Shown piece by piece: positions 26,280 through 35,898 of a stretch of 64,000 nt of DNA. The stretch is taken from NCBI GenBank assembly GCA_003167365.1, contig PMTM01000007.1, forward strand, positions 1-64,000, read 5' to 3'. Each line of letters starts with the position of its first letter. Positions within the stretch are counted from its first letter, which is position 1. This stretch comes from Spartobacteria bacterium (GTDB lineage: Bacteria > Verrucomicrobiota > Verrucomicrobiia > Chthoniobacterales > UBA10450). The notes beneath the pieces are model-generated. The model saw only the letters and a program-made list of their open reading frames with translations. It had not been told where the DNA came from and ran no database searches. A program made the translations under genes and the position numbers.

Positions 26280-26340
26280 GTAGAGGCGGCTGTCCTCAGC
26301 CGCAGAACTAAAGCCTGCGCGTGGGGACACGCGCCACTAC
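26280..26340. repeat. gtag...ctac palindromic repeat (copy 8)
   Basis: The clearest copy: GGCGGCTGTCCTCAGCCGC and GCGCGTGGGGACACGCGC hairpins between GTAG and CTAC, followed by ACCAGACGGC as in the miaA copy. Confidence 0.8.
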
Positions 26341-26388
26341 ACCAGACGGCTTTGCCGCACGCTAATCCTGCGTATTGTCGGAACAGTT

Positions 26389-27165
26389 ATGCAGCAACAA
26401 GTTTTGGCAGGAAAAACGGGTCTCGTTTTTGGCGTGGCGAATAAGCGCAGCATCGCGTGGGCGATTGCGAAGGCGTGGAAAGAAGCTGGCGCGCGCCTGA
26501 TTTTCAATTATCAGGCGGAACGAATAAAGGAGAACGTTGAAGAACTCGTCGGTGAATTCGGCGACAAGACGCCGTTTTTTCCCTGCGATGTTTCCAAAGA
26601 CGACGAGATCAAAACTTTCTTCGAGAAAGTGAAAGGCGAAACTGACCATGTCGATCTTATGCTCCACTCGCTCGCCTTCGCGCCGAAGGAAGCGCTGGAA
26701 GGCGATTTCTTAAGCACAACGCGCGAAGCATTTCGCACCGCGCACGACATCAGCGCTTACTCGCTCGTTGCGCTGGCGCGTGAGGCTGCGCCGATGATGA
26801 CCAACGGCGGCAGCATCGTCGCAATGACTTACTATGGCGCCGAAAAAGTTGTGCCGCACTACAACGTGATGGGCGTAGCTAAAGCGAGTCTCGAAGCGAG
26901 CACGCGTTATCTTGCCTACGATCTCGGGCCGAAAAAAATTCGAGTGAATTGCATTTCCGCGGGACCGGTCAACACGCTGGCCGCGCGCGGAATTAGCGGC
27001 TTCAGTTTGATGTTAAAACATTATCAAGAACGAGCGCCGTTGAAGCGAAGTTGTGATCCGTCCGAACTGGGCGCGACCGGCGTTTTCCTGGCCAGCGATG
27101 GCGCGGCGGCGATCACCGGCCAGGTCATTTATGTCGATGGCGGCTATCAGATCATGGGGCTCTAG
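26389..27165 (+). CDS. fabI: Enoyl-[acyl-carrier-protein] reductase (NADH)
   Basis: 258 aa. Last step of the fatty-acid elongation cycle, acting on acyl-ACP. GVANKRSIAWAIAKA is the FabI cofactor loop, and the catalytic pair is Tyr158 and Lys165 (Y-x6-K) in VVPHYNVMGVAKAS. The C-terminus ITGQVIYVDGGYQIMG is typical. It stands alone, far from acpP. Confidence 0.93.
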   Translation: MQQQVLAGKTGLVFGVANKRSIAWAIAKAWKEAGARLIFNYQAERIKENVEELVGEFGDKTPFFPCDVSKDDEIKTFFEKVKGETDHVDLMLHSLAFAPKEALEGDFLSTTREAFRTAHDISAYSLVALAREAAPMMTNGGSIVAMTYYGAEKVVPHYNVMGVAKASLEASTRYLAYDLGPKKIRVNCISAGPVNTLAARGISGFSLMLKHYQERAPLKRSCDPSELGATGVFLASDGAAAITGQVIYVDGGYQIMGL

Positions 27166-27189
27166 CAATTTCGGATTGCAGATGGCGGA

Positions 27190-28578
27190 TTGCGGAAAGA
27201 AAAAGGTGACGGCCTGAAAAACCAACTCACCGAGTTATTAGGAAGGGATTGCGTAAGCGACGATCCCGAAATTCTTGCGGCGCACAGCGGCGATAAATGG
27301 ATTGCGGCGCAAACGCCGGAAGTTGTTGTTTTTGCAAAATCACCAAACGATGTCAGCAACCTGCTGAAATTCGCATCGCGCCAGAAGATTCCAGTGACCG
27401 CGCGTGGCGCTGGTTACGGCTATGTCGGCGGCTGCGTGCCGGTGCGGAAAGGAATCGCGCTTTCGCTGATGCGCATGAATCGCATCAAAGAAGTTAACTT
27501 CGAAGACGCGATTGCGATTGTTGAACCAGGAGTGATCACCGCCGACCTGAAAGCGGCCGCGCGCGCCAAGAAATTATTTTATCCGCCCGATCCGGCGAGC
27601 ATGAAAGATTGCAGCCTTGGCGGAAATATCGCGACGAACGCGGGTGGACCACGTTGTTTGAAATATGGCGTGACGCGAAACTATGTAACCGGTCTGGAAG
27701 TTGTGCTGGCGAACGGCGAAATTTTGCGAACCGGCGGACGCGTGCACAAAAACAAAACCGGTTTCGACTTGATCGGATTGTTCGTCGGCTCGGAAGGAAT
27801 GCTCGGCGTCGTAACAGAAATTACTTTGCGCTTGCTCCCGCTGCCGCCGGCGCGCGCGACTTTGTCAGCCGCGTTTGCCAAGATGTCGCAAGCGGCCGCG
27901 GCAGTGCAGGAAATTTTCGCGGCAGGATTTCTGCCGTCATCGCTGGAAATTGCCGACAGTTTTACTTTGGAAGCAGCGCGAGAGAAAATGGGAAAAGCGA
28001 TTGTCCCACCGGGAAGTGCACATCTGCTGGTCGATCTTGATGGACAAGAGGAAAGCGTGCGGAGCGAAGCGGCCGCAATCCGGGAATTGTTGGCGAAGAA
28101 AAAACCGAACACGCTGGAAATGGCGACCGGCGAAACGGATTGCGAAAAACTTTGGGCGTTGCGTCGCGAGTTCAGCAATTCACTGCGCGCAACCGGTCTG
28201 ACGAAATTGAATGAAGATGTGGTCGTGCCGCGTAGTCACATTGTCGATCTGATCGAGTTCGCGGAAAGGCTTCAGGCGAAGCATGGATTTCCGATTGCGT
28301 GTTTTGGTCACGCCGGTGATGGAAACATTCACGTCAACCTCATGGCAAAAGATTACGCCGATCCAAAAATACGCGAGCAGGTTGATCGAGCACTCGACGA
28401 TCTATTCGAGCAAGTCTTGGCGTGGGGCGGGGTGATTACTGGCGAACATGGGATCGGCCTAGCCAAAAAACACTGGTGGCCGGAGGCGACGAGCGAAGTG
28501 GCGCGCGATCTGCATCGCAAGATCAAAAAGATTCTCGATCCGGATGGGATTTTGAATCCGGGAAAATTCTTGGATTAA
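27190..28578 (+). CDS. FAD-linked oxidase, GlcD-like (glycolate/lactate dehydrogenase)
   Basis: 462 aa. FAD-binding 4 motifs are clear: TARGAGYGYVGGCVPVRKG and GGNIATNAGGPRCLKYGVTR. The C-terminal substrate domain has GHAGDGNIHVNL and GVITGEHGIGLAKK. Members oxidise 2-hydroxyacids such as glycolate or D-lactate. The TTG start at 27190 lies within a GCGGATTGC-like repetitive stretch, so the true start is uncertain. No glcE/glcF partner follows. Confidence 0.85.
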   Translation: MRKEKGDGLKNQLTELLGRDCVSDDPEILAAHSGDKWIAAQTPEVVVFAKSPNDVSNLLKFASRQKIPVTARGAGYGYVGGCVPVRKGIALSLMRMNRIKEVNFEDAIAIVEPGVITADLKAAARAKKLFYPPDPASMKDCSLGGNIATNAGGPRCLKYGVTRNYVTGLEVVLANGEILRTGGRVHKNKTGFDLIGLFVGSEGMLGVVTEITLRLLPLPPARATLSAAFAKMSQAAAAVQEIFAAGFLPSSLEIADSFTLEAAREKMGKAIVPPGSAHLLVDLDGQEESVRSEAAAIRELLAKKKPNTLEMATGETDCEKLWALRREFSNSLRATGLTKLNEDVVVPRSHIVDLIEFAERLQAKHGFPIACFGHAGDGNIHVNLMAKDYADPKIREQVDRALDDLFEQVLAWGGVITGEHGIGLAKKHWWPEATSEVARDLHRKIKKILDPDGILNPGKFLD

Positions 28579-28584
28579 TTCCGC

Positions 28585-29481
28585 TTATTGCGCCGCTGGA
28601 AGATCGAGAGTCGCGGCGATCGCATGGTGATCGCTCGATTGTGCACTGGTATTTGCCATCCAAGCCCGGCGCAGTGTCGCGCCGCGATAAAAAATGTGAT
28701 CGAAGCACGCAGCAGGAAAGTCTCTCCCCGGAGGCAATGTTGCGCGGGAGGTCGCCGGTATGTTTTGCCACGCCCACGAGAAGCCGTTGTTGATCAAAGC
28801 TCGGAGAGTTGCCTCGCGTGCAAACCGATTGTCATCCAGTGAAGTGTTAAAATCGCCTCCGACCACCCAGGCAATCGCGCCGAGTTGTCCATATGCGGCT
28901 TGCATAGCGTCCATATGAGAACGCAATTGGCGGATCGATTCCTGGCGAATGGGAATGTCTTCCCGAATATCGCCGCGATTGCTCTTCAAGTGTACCGCGT
29001 AAACGAGCAGTAATTGCCGCGGCGCGCATTCGTAGGCGGCAAAGGCGAAACCGCGCGGCGGCGTCATGGCTCCGGCCGATTTCCATTCTTCAACCCATGC
29101 GCTCAACGGTTGAAGCCGGCTGGCGATTGCGATCTGTTGCGTCTCGCTCTGGCCTTCACGCGGAGAAAAATTCGCACAAACATCGACCTTGAATCCGGCG
29201 AGAGGCGCAACGGCAATGCTGGCGTGCGCAAAATCGCGCACTTCTTCCATGCCGATAATATCGGCGTTGAACTGCACGACGTCGCTATGAACGGCTTTGA
29301 TCTGGCGAGATTCTTCACCGCGCGTCGCATTTGGCCTTCGGCCGGGAAACCATTGGATGTTCCAGAATGCGACGGTGACGCTGTGCGGCGAGGAATCAGT
29401 CGTAACCGGAGAAGACCAGGAATTTGGTTCGGCGATAAACGCCGCGATGACCAAGAAGAGGGAACAGAATTTTCGCGACAT
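28585..29481 (-). CDS. Secreted endonuclease/exonuclease/phosphatase-family protein
   Basis: 298 aa with a signal peptide (about 1-24). Catalytic motifs of the EEP fold appear in order: FWNIQWFPG, IGMEEVRD (metal Glu), VHLKSN, VGGDFNTS, FDHIFYRG and SSDHHAI (catalytic His). It could be an extracytoplasmic nuclease or phosphodiesterase; the substrate is unknown. It is convergent with glcD, 6 bp apart. Confidence 0.85.
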   Translation of the reverse strand: MSRKFCSLFLVIAAFIAEPNSWSSPVTTDSSPHSVTVAFWNIQWFPGRRPNATRGEESRQIKAVHSDVVQFNADIIGMEEVRDFAHASIAVAPLAGFKVDVCANFSPREGQSETQQIAIASRLQPLSAWVEEWKSAGAMTPPRGFAFAAYECAPRQLLLVYAVHLKSNRGDIREDIPIRQESIRQLRSHMDAMQAAYGQLGAIAWVVGGDFNTSLDDNRFAREATLRALINNGFSWAWQNIPATSRATLPPGRDFPAACFDHIFYRGATLRRAWMANTSAQSSDHHAIAATLDLPAAQ

Positions 29482-29676
29482 CGTATGATTTTCGACCAGG
29501 CCTTAATTCATTCCGAGTAAAAACGGTTGACTAATTAGCAATCGAAGGAAAAGTGCGGGACATCTTGCTACCGCTTCAAGTCTTTTGCGGTTTACGCGCA
29601 TTCGCGTGTCCATGAACGAATTAATTAAAGAGAGATCACGTCTAATTTTGGTGGATCGCATTGCGGCTATTTAAAA

Positions 29677-30546
29677 ATGAAACCTGGAACTATCACTCAC
29701 ACGATCGCTGTTTTACTTTCATCGGTCACTTCATTGTTTTCGGCGGCAGCCCCAACTGCTCCCGCCACGGTCAAAATGAAGCTGAGCAAAAAATCTACGG
29801 ATAACAAATCATCGGATGATGGACGAGTCAGCGTCGATTCGCTGGCCTTTGCGCCACGGCATTTGAAATCCGGTCCAGCGAAAGCCGGAGAACGCTATTC
29901 CTGGAAGAAGGATATCGTGACCACTATCTTTTGGATCGGTGAGAAACCAAGCGGGAACAATCCGACGCCGAATCGGTCGAGTTCCTGGGACAAAGATTGG
30001 ACGAAGAACTACGGCGGTTTCGACGATCCGAACCCAGCGAATAGGAGCAATTATATCCCGGTCGGTTTCACGCCGCGCCAAAATCCGTTTTACTGCGCGC
30101 TTCCTTACAACGACAAGGCGTCCACCGGTCATCGGCCGGAAGCGCCGGAGGTCGTGCCATGGTTCAAGGAAGCGTATCAGGGTCCAGCGGTTTCCACGTG
30201 CAAGGGCCGTTGGGTCGCGATTCGAAGAGGGAACAAGACAGTTTACGCGCAATGGGAGGATGCCGGACCTTTTCGGACCGACCACTGGCAATATGTCTTT
30301 GGGAACGAGCGTCCGAAACCAAATCTAAACAGAGGCGCCGGTCTGGATGTTTCGCCGGCGGTGCGCGATTGCCTCGGACTGCGAGAGACCGACGTGACGG
30401 ACTGGAAGTTTGTCGAGTTCAGTGAAGTGCCGCACGGCCCGTGGTCTCGATTTGGCGACAATAACACTTTTGTGATCAACGATCGCAAATCCGCTCATCC
30501 GGTTGCCGAAGTGAAGCGCGGCGCCTCGGTGCCGGTGGCGCGATAA
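29677..30546 (+). CDS. Secreted protein with RlpA-like double-psi beta-barrel
   Basis: 289 aa. A signal peptide (about 1-25) is followed by a Lys/Ser-rich stretch. The segment VYAQWEDAGPF...GAGLDVSPAVRDCLGL (about 188-240) follows the DPBB pattern of RlpA and expansin-like proteins (N/D-x-GPF, then D-S-x-A-A-x-x-LG). The rest, including NPFYCALPYND, is not recognised. Cell-wall glycan binding or cleavage is plausible but unproved. Confidence 0.6.
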   Translation: MKPGTITHTIAVLLSSVTSLFSAAAPTAPATVKMKLSKKSTDNKSSDDGRVSVDSLAFAPRHLKSGPAKAGERYSWKKDIVTTIFWIGEKPSGNNPTPNRSSSWDKDWTKNYGGFDDPNPANRSNYIPVGFTPRQNPFYCALPYNDKASTGHRPEAPEVVPWFKEAYQGPAVSTCKGRWVAIRRGNKTVYAQWEDAGPFRTDHWQYVFGNERPKPNLNRGAGLDVSPAVRDCLGLRETDVTDWKFVEFSEVPHGPWSRFGDNNTFVINDRKSAHPVAEVKRGASVPVAR

Positions 30547-30650
30547 AGGATCTCCGGGTCCCTGGTTGGACGGAATGATGTTTCAATGCTTGCCGAAGTG
30601 GAGCTGCGCGGCATTGATCGTTACGGCAAGTGAAACGCGCGGATAACGCC

Positions 30651-31988
30651 ATGGCGAGCAAAGATCCGAGGCTCGCGCGGCAGTTAGGAGTCTTTGACGC
30701 CACCATGATCGTGATGGGCGGAATCATCGGTTCCGGCATCTTTATCAATTCTTACGTCGTCGCACGACAGGTGCACACGCCGTTTCTGATTTTAGGCGCG
30801 TGGCTCGCCGGCGGCGCGGTTGCGCTCCTGGGCGCCTTCATTTACGCGGAGCTTGCGGACCGGTACCCGAATGTTGGCGGCCAGTATGCTTATTTGCGCG
30901 AGGCGTATCACCCTTCAATCGCTTTCATCTACGGCTGGGCTTTGTTGCTCGTGATCCAGACGGGCGGGATGGCGGCCGTTGCGATCACCTTCTCGCGTTA
31001 CTTTCTGGAAATCACGCATGCTCCATGGTCTGCCCCCGCTGTTGCTACGCTTGCGCTGGGATTGTTGACGATCGTCAATTGCTTGGGAGTCCGCGCCGGA
31101 ACCAGCGTGCAAAACACGTTGATGGCGCTCAAGATTGTAGCGATTTTGGCGCTCGTTGGGTGTGGAATGTTTTTCGTCGGAGCCCCGCATGGCGTTATAG
31201 GTCCGGCGTTGGACCAGCCCTTCTCTTTGAGTTTACTCACGGCGATGGGCGCGGCGATGACGCCCGTGATGTTCGCTTATGGCGGATGGCAGACGGCGAG
31301 CTTCGTGGCAGGCGAGATGCGCGAGCCGCGCCGCGATCTGGCGCGCGGATTGTTGATAGGGGTCTGCGGCGTCGTGGTGTTGTATCTGGCCGTTAATTTC
31401 GTGTATCTCTACGCGTTGGGCCCACGCGAACTGGCGGCGACTGAGACGCCCGCTTCGTCTGTGATGCGTCTGGCGTTCGGTGAACGCGGGGCGACGTTGA
31501 TCGCACTGGGCGTCGCCATTTCGACGCTCGGTTTTTTGAGTCAGGGAATGCTGACCGCGCCGCGAGTTTATTTTGCGATGGCCAAAGACGGTCTTTTTTT
31601 CAAGAGCGTCGCGTGGCTCGACCCGCGCACGCGGGTGCCGGTGCTGGCGATTGCTCTACAGGGAGTGCTGGCGGTTGTGATTGCCGTTTCGGGAAGATAT
31701 GAGCAGATACTTAATTACGTGGTCTCGGTTGATTTTATCTGGTTCGGATTGACCGCAGCCTCTCTCTTCGTCTTCCGAAGTCGAACGTTGAATCGCGAAA
31801 CGAATTTGGTGAGCGGCGGTTTTCGCGTACCGGGACATCCTGTAACCACCGGATTGTTCGTCGCGGCCTGTGCGTTGACTGTGTTGAGCACGATTTATAA
31901 GTATCCGCATAACAGCGCCATCGGAATAGGGATCGTCGTAGCCGGAATTCCTGCTTACTTTTTCTGGCGTTGGTGGGGACGCAAATGA
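30651..31988 (+). CDS. APC-family amino acid permease
   Basis: 445 aa from ATG at 30651; a GTG at 30630 is an alternative. About twelve membrane segments. The first holds IVMGGIIGSGIF, the substrate-binding loop of APC transporters; GGQYAYLREAYHPSIAFIYGW follows. It is closest in feel to LAT-type permeases. The stop overlaps the aminotransferase ATG (ATGA), suggesting that the transported amino acid is the aminotransferase substrate. Confidence 0.85.
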   Translation: MASKDPRLARQLGVFDATMIVMGGIIGSGIFINSYVVARQVHTPFLILGAWLAGGAVALLGAFIYAELADRYPNVGGQYAYLREAYHPSIAFIYGWALLLVIQTGGMAAVAITFSRYFLEITHAPWSAPAVATLALGLLTIVNCLGVRAGTSVQNTLMALKIVAILALVGCGMFFVGAPHGVIGPALDQPFSLSLLTAMGAAMTPVMFAYGGWQTASFVAGEMREPRRDLARGLLIGVCGVVVLYLAVNFVYLYALGPRELAATETPASSVMRLAFGERGATLIALGVAISTLGFLSQGMLTAPRVYFAMAKDGLFFKSVAWLDPRTRVPVLAIALQGVLAVVIAVSGRYEQILNYVVSVDFIWFGLTAASLFVFRSRTLNRETNLVSGGFRVPGHPVTTGLFVAACALTVLSTIYKYPHNSAIGIGIVVAGIPAYFFWRWWGRK

Positions 31989-33103
31989 CAGATCGCGTGA
32001 TGAGTTCCGGTTACATGCAGTGGGCCAAGACCCACTTGCAGGCGCAATTCAATCTCGCATCGAGCGGACTCGAGCCTTATCCGCTTGCCAAACTTCCCGT
32101 TAAGATTGAAGACCTCGAACTAACGGGCCCGAGCTTCTATGGCTACGAGCCTTTGCAGAAGGCCTTGGCGAAAAAATGCGGTGTGTCGTCGGATTGTGTC
32201 GTCGCCGCGGCGGGCACTGCGATGGCGAATCATCTGGCGATGGCGGCCACGCTCAAGCATGGCGACGAAGTGCTCATCGAACAGCCGGCCTACGAATTGC
32301 TCGCATCGACGGCGCAGTATCTCGGCGCGGATGTGAGGAGATTCGTGCGGTCGTTCGATAACGGTTTTCGACTCGATCCAGACGAAATCGCGCGCCAGAC
32401 AAGCACGCGCACGCGTTTGATCGTCTTGACCAATTTGCACAATCCTTCGAGCGCGCTGGTCCAGAATGAAACGCTCAAACAAGTTGGGGAGATTGCGCGA
32501 CGAGTCGGAGCCCTGGTTCTCGTCGATGAAGTTTATCTTGATGCGCTCTTTGAAGACGCGCCGGCGACGGCCTTCCATCTTGGAGAGGAGTTCATCACGA
32601 CGAACAGTTTGACGAAGGTTTACGGCCTGAGCGGGCTGCGTTGCGGATGGATCCTAGCGGAGCCTTCACTGGCGAAAAAGATGTGGTATCTCAACGATCT
32701 TTTCGGCGTTATTCCGGCCCACGCAGCCGAGCGCTTGAGTTGCATTGCATTAGAGAACCTTGATGAAATCGCCGCTCATGCGCGCCGTTTGTTCGAAACG
32801 AACAAGCATCTGCTTAACGCTTTCTTTAAATCGCGCGACGATCTCGATTGGACGCCGCACAAGTTCGGCACGGTTTCGTTCCCGCGTTTGAAAAAAGGAA
32901 ACGTGGATAGTTTGTGCACCCTGCTTGCGGAGAAATACGAGACTTCCATTGTGCCCGGAAAATTCTTCGATATGCCGCAGCACTTTAGAATCGGAATAGG
33001 CTGTGAAACAGCCACTCTCACCGAAGGCCTTGCTCGCTTGGGTAAGGCGCTTATTGCGATCAACGGCCGGCGCTATTCGAAATCGTCGGGCTCCGGGGAT
33101 TAG
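31985..33103 (+). CDS. PLP-dependent aminotransferase (class I/II)
   Basis: 372 aa from ATG at 31985, coupled to the permease stop. GTAMANHLAMAA binds cofactor phosphate, TNLHNPSSALV is the aspartate-aminotransferase-type NP motif, LVDEVYLD holds the cofactor Asp, and NSLTKVYGLSGLRCGW the Schiff-base Lys. The substrate is unknown; pairing with an amino acid permease points to amino acid use or synthesis. Its 3' end overlaps a small antisense gene by 44 bp. Confidence 0.87.
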   Translation: MTDRVMSSGYMQWAKTHLQAQFNLASSGLEPYPLAKLPVKIEDLELTGPSFYGYEPLQKALAKKCGVSSDCVVAAAGTAMANHLAMAATLKHGDEVLIEQPAYELLASTAQYLGADVRRFVRSFDNGFRLDPDEIARQTSTRTRLIVLTNLHNPSSALVQNETLKQVGEIARRVGALVLVDEVYLDALFEDAPATAFHLGEEFITTNSLTKVYGLSGLRCGWILAEPSLAKKMWYLNDLFGVIPAHAAERLSCIALENLDEIAAHARRLFETNKHLLNAFFKSRDDLDWTPHKFGTVSFPRLKKGNVDSLCTLLAEKYETSIVPGKFFDMPQHFRIGIGCETATLTEGLARLGKALIAINGRRYSKSSGSGD

Positions 33104-33314
33104 TTCTCTCCTCGTTCGCCTGGGAAAAGAGAAAGAAAAGGGCAAGGAAGGCCGCTGCGATTACGATGAAGATGGAAAAGAGCCCTACCATCCGCGAAGT
33201 GCGATGGCGCGCGGCGGCCCGTTGCCACAACGCGCGTTTCTGCCGCAATTCCAAATCAAGAAGACGAAGGAGTGCTTCGGGATCCTGTTCGGGCTTGCTA
33301 ATATCAGCGTGCAT
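33060..33314 (-). CDS. Small single-span membrane protein
   Basis: 84 aa from ATG at 33314 (MHADISKPEQDPEALL). A charged helical N-terminus precedes one membrane segment (MVGLFSIFIVIAAAFLALFFLF). Family not recognised. It is convergent with the aminotransferase gene and overlaps its last 44 bp; composition supports it as real. Confidence 0.5.
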   Translation of the reverse strand: MHADISKPEQDPEALLRLLDLELRQKRALWQRAAARHRTSRMVGLFSIFIVIAAAFLALFFLFSQANEERTNPRSPTISNSAGR

Positions 33315-33337
33315 CGTTGAAAAACACTGCAAGTAAT

Positions 33338-34012
33338 ATGCCGAACCGGAGAAAATTAGCCGCTTATGCGCTGCCGATGTTGTCGTTCATCGCGCTGCTC
33401 GCGCTGAACGGTCTGCTCAAGAAGATCGACAATCGCTTTTGGCTAAGCTCGGCTGAATATTGGATCTACCCGTTGCAAACGATTTTGTGCGGCAGTTTGG
33501 TATTTTGGTTTCGCCGCGAATATCAATGGCATCGGTTGTCGCGCGCCGGTTTCGCAATCGCGGTTGCCGTCGGCGTTTTTTTTCTTTGGATTTCGCCGCA
33601 AGCCTTTCTCGGATTCTCGCCGCGCACGGAGGGTTTCGATCCGGGAGTATTTGGAAGCCAGTCAGCACTTTATTGGTCCACGGTCGCGTTTCGCTTTCTA
33701 CGGCTGGTGGTGGTGGTCCCATTGATCGAAGAGATTTTCTGGCGCGGATTTTTGCTTCGTTATCTGATCGCCGAGGATTTCGAGCGTGTCTCGTTTGGAA
33801 GCTTTTCGTGGCTTTCGTTCGGAGCTGTAACATTGCTCTTCGCGCTTTCGCATTCGAAAGCTGATTGGGTAGCGGCACTGCTGACCGGCGCTCTCTATAA
33901 TTTGGTGGCGTATCGAACGAAAAGCTTGTCTTCGTGCATTTTGACCCATGCCGTTACAAATCTGCTTCTCGGACTTTGGATTATGCAGACCCGACAGTGG
34001 GGATTCTGGTAA
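33338..34012 (+). CDS. CPBP-type intramembrane protease, exosortase-associated subtype
   Basis: 224 aa from ATG at 33338. Multispan protein with the CPBP motifs EEIFWRGFLLRYL (EExxxR), a conserved FALSHSK His and LTHAVTNLLLG. The spacing and the DFERVSFGSFSWLSFG stretch resemble the CAAX-protease-related proteins that travel with exosortase/PEP-CTERM systems. A PEP-CTERM-like protein is encoded at 56781-57452; no exosortase is in the window. Confidence 0.75.
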   Translation: MPNRRKLAAYALPMLSFIALLALNGLLKKIDNRFWLSSAEYWIYPLQTILCGSLVFWFRREYQWHRLSRAGFAIAVAVGVFFLWISPQAFLGFSPRTEGFDPGVFGSQSALYWSTVAFRFLRLVVVVPLIEEIFWRGFLLRYLIAEDFERVSFGSFSWLSFGAVTLLFALSHSKADWVAALLTGALYNLVAYRTKSLSSCILTHAVTNLLLGLWIMQTRQWGFW

Positions 34013-34052
34013 ACGAGACCGCTCTGGCATCGCGGCTGCTGCTACAGAGAGC

Positions 34053-34205
34053 GTGCACGCGACGTTTATTCAAAAGGTGTTGATCTGTATGTTCGCCGGT
34101 TTTTTGGCCGCGAGCCTCTATCAATGGGGCAAGGTGTTTATCGAAGGAGCTGATGACGCTTTGAACAAAGGATACGAGCACCATTCGGTCGCGGGTAAGC
34201 CCTAA
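34053..34205 (+). CDS. Possible 50-aa membrane peptide
   Basis: From GTG at 34053: FIQKVLICMFAGFLAASLYQW forms one membrane segment, then GKVFIEGADDALNKGYEHHS. An ATG at 34090 is an alternative start. Sequence just upstream (GCATCGCGGCTGCTGCTAC) looks like a decayed palindromic repeat. Composition suggests coding, but there is no family support. Confidence 0.4.
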   Translation: MHATFIQKVLICMFAGFLAASLYQWGKVFIEGADDALNKGYEHHSVAGKP

Positions 34206-34261
34206 GCCTGACAAAAGAGGATTGCTGAGTGCCGTGCTGCGCATACTCTGCGTAGTCCAGC

Positions 34262-35890
34262 ATGAAGATCGGCTTAGCCCAGCTTAATCCAACCGTTGGG
34301 GATCTGCGCGGCAATTTTGAGAAGATCGCGAGCGCGTACGATCGACTCGTCGCCGCAGGCGCGGACCTTGTTCTTACTCCGGAATTGGCAATCACCGGTT
34401 ATCCGCCGCAGGACCTGGTTTTCAAATCACGCTTCGTTCCCGAAACTCTGGCGACGCTCGAAAGACTGCACGCACGAGTCTCGAAGGCACCGTTGCTCGT
34501 CGGCTTTGTCGATCGAAACGAGGGACGCGGCAAACCATTTCACAACGCGGCCGCTTTACTGGAATCCGGTCAACCGATTCGCAAGACCTACAAGTCGCTG
34601 CTCCCGACCTACGATGTTTTCGATGAAGATCGCTATTTCGAACCCGGTCGCGGCGCCGAGCCGTTTGCTGTTTGCGGGAAGAAGGTCGGCGTGACCATCT
34701 GCGAAGATATCTGGACCGAGCATTATCTTCCGCGACCGCTTTACGATGTCGAACCTGTCCGCGGGCTGATTGAAAGAGGCGCGGAAATTATCGTGAACTT
34801 AAGCGCGTCGCCATTTGGTTTGCATAAACCAGCGGTCCGTCACGAAATGGTGGGCGCATTGGCGCGGACATATCAGCGGCCGATCTGTTATTGCAACGCC
34901 GTCGGCGGCAACGATCAACTCGTCTTCGATGGAACTTCGATTGCGGTGAATTCTTCCGGCGCGTTAATCGCGCAGTTGCAAAGTTTTCGCGAGGATGAAG
35001 CGATCGTCGATACCGAGGCCGGAGCGACCATCGAATTCCGAGAAGGCGAAATGCCGGAAGCCCTTTTCGCCGCGCTTTCTCTCGGAGTGCGCGATTATCT
35101 GCGAAAGTGCGATTTCAAATCCGCCGTCCTCGGTTTGAGCGGTGGAATTGACTCGGCGGTGGTGGCGACCATCGCCGTCGATGCGCTGGGCGCGGAAAAC
35201 GTGGTTGGCGTTTCAATGCCCACCCAGTACTCGTCCCGCGGCAGCATTGACGACGCGCTCGCGCTTGCGCGTAATCTCGGTATCAAATGTTTTCAGATTC
35301 CGATTGGGAAGGCATTCGAAACGTTTAGGGCGCAATTCAGCGAGATCTTTTCCGGATTGCCCGAAGATACGACCGAGGAAAACATGCAACCGCGACTACG
35401 CGCCATGACTTTAATGGCGCTCTCGAACAAGTTCGGGCACCTGCTCTTGACGACTGGAAACAAGAGCGAGCTCGCGGTCGGCTATTGCACCATTTACGGC
35501 GACATGGCCGGAGGCTTGGCTGTGATCAGCGATGTGCCGAAAACATTGGTTTACCAATTGGCGCGTTGGATCAATCGGAAGCGTGAGATCATTCCAAGAT
35601 CGACCATCGACAAGCCGCCCAGCGCCGAGTTGAAGCCGAACCAAACCGATCAGGACACACTTCCACCCTACGAAATTCTCGATGAAATTCTACGGCTCTA
35701 TGTCGAAGAGAATCTGAGCGCGCGCGACATCGTCTCGCGTGGTTTTGACGAGAAGACCGTGCGATGGGTTCAACGCCGCGTCGATCTCAACGAGTATAAA
35801 CGAGAGCAAGCTGCGCCCGGTCTCAAAGTAACCTCGCGCGCTTTTGGTTTGGGCCGGCGCATGCCGATCGCGCAAAAATTTATCGGTTAG
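34262..35890 (+). CDS. nadE: Glutamine-dependent NAD synthetase
   Basis: 542 aa. The nitrilase-type amidase domain (1-265) has the triad Glu41 (LTPELAITGYPP), Lys111 (YKSLLP) and Cys147 (VTICEDIW). The synthetase domain starts near 285 with the ATP loop GLSGGIDSAVVAT. It converts nicotinate adenine dinucleotide to NAD using ammonia from glutamine passed between domains. Length and domain order are normal. Confidence 0.94.
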   Translation: MKIGLAQLNPTVGDLRGNFEKIASAYDRLVAAGADLVLTPELAITGYPPQDLVFKSRFVPETLATLERLHARVSKAPLLVGFVDRNEGRGKPFHNAAALLESGQPIRKTYKSLLPTYDVFDEDRYFEPGRGAEPFAVCGKKVGVTICEDIWTEHYLPRPLYDVEPVRGLIERGAEIIVNLSASPFGLHKPAVRHEMVGALARTYQRPICYCNAVGGNDQLVFDGTSIAVNSSGALIAQLQSFREDEAIVDTEAGATIEFREGEMPEALFAALSLGVRDYLRKCDFKSAVLGLSGGIDSAVVATIAVDALGAENVVGVSMPTQYSSRGSIDDALALARNLGIKCFQIPIGKAFETFRAQFSEIFSGLPEDTTEENMQPRLRAMTLMALSNKFGHLLLTTGNKSELAVGYCTIYGDMAGGLAVISDVPKTLVYQLARWINRKREIIPRSTIDKPPSAELKPNQTDQDTLPPYEILDEILRLYVEENLSARDIVSRGFDEKTVRWVQRRVDLNEYKREQAAPGLKVTSRAFGLGRRMPIAQKFIG

Positions 35891-35898
35891 GCATCCGC

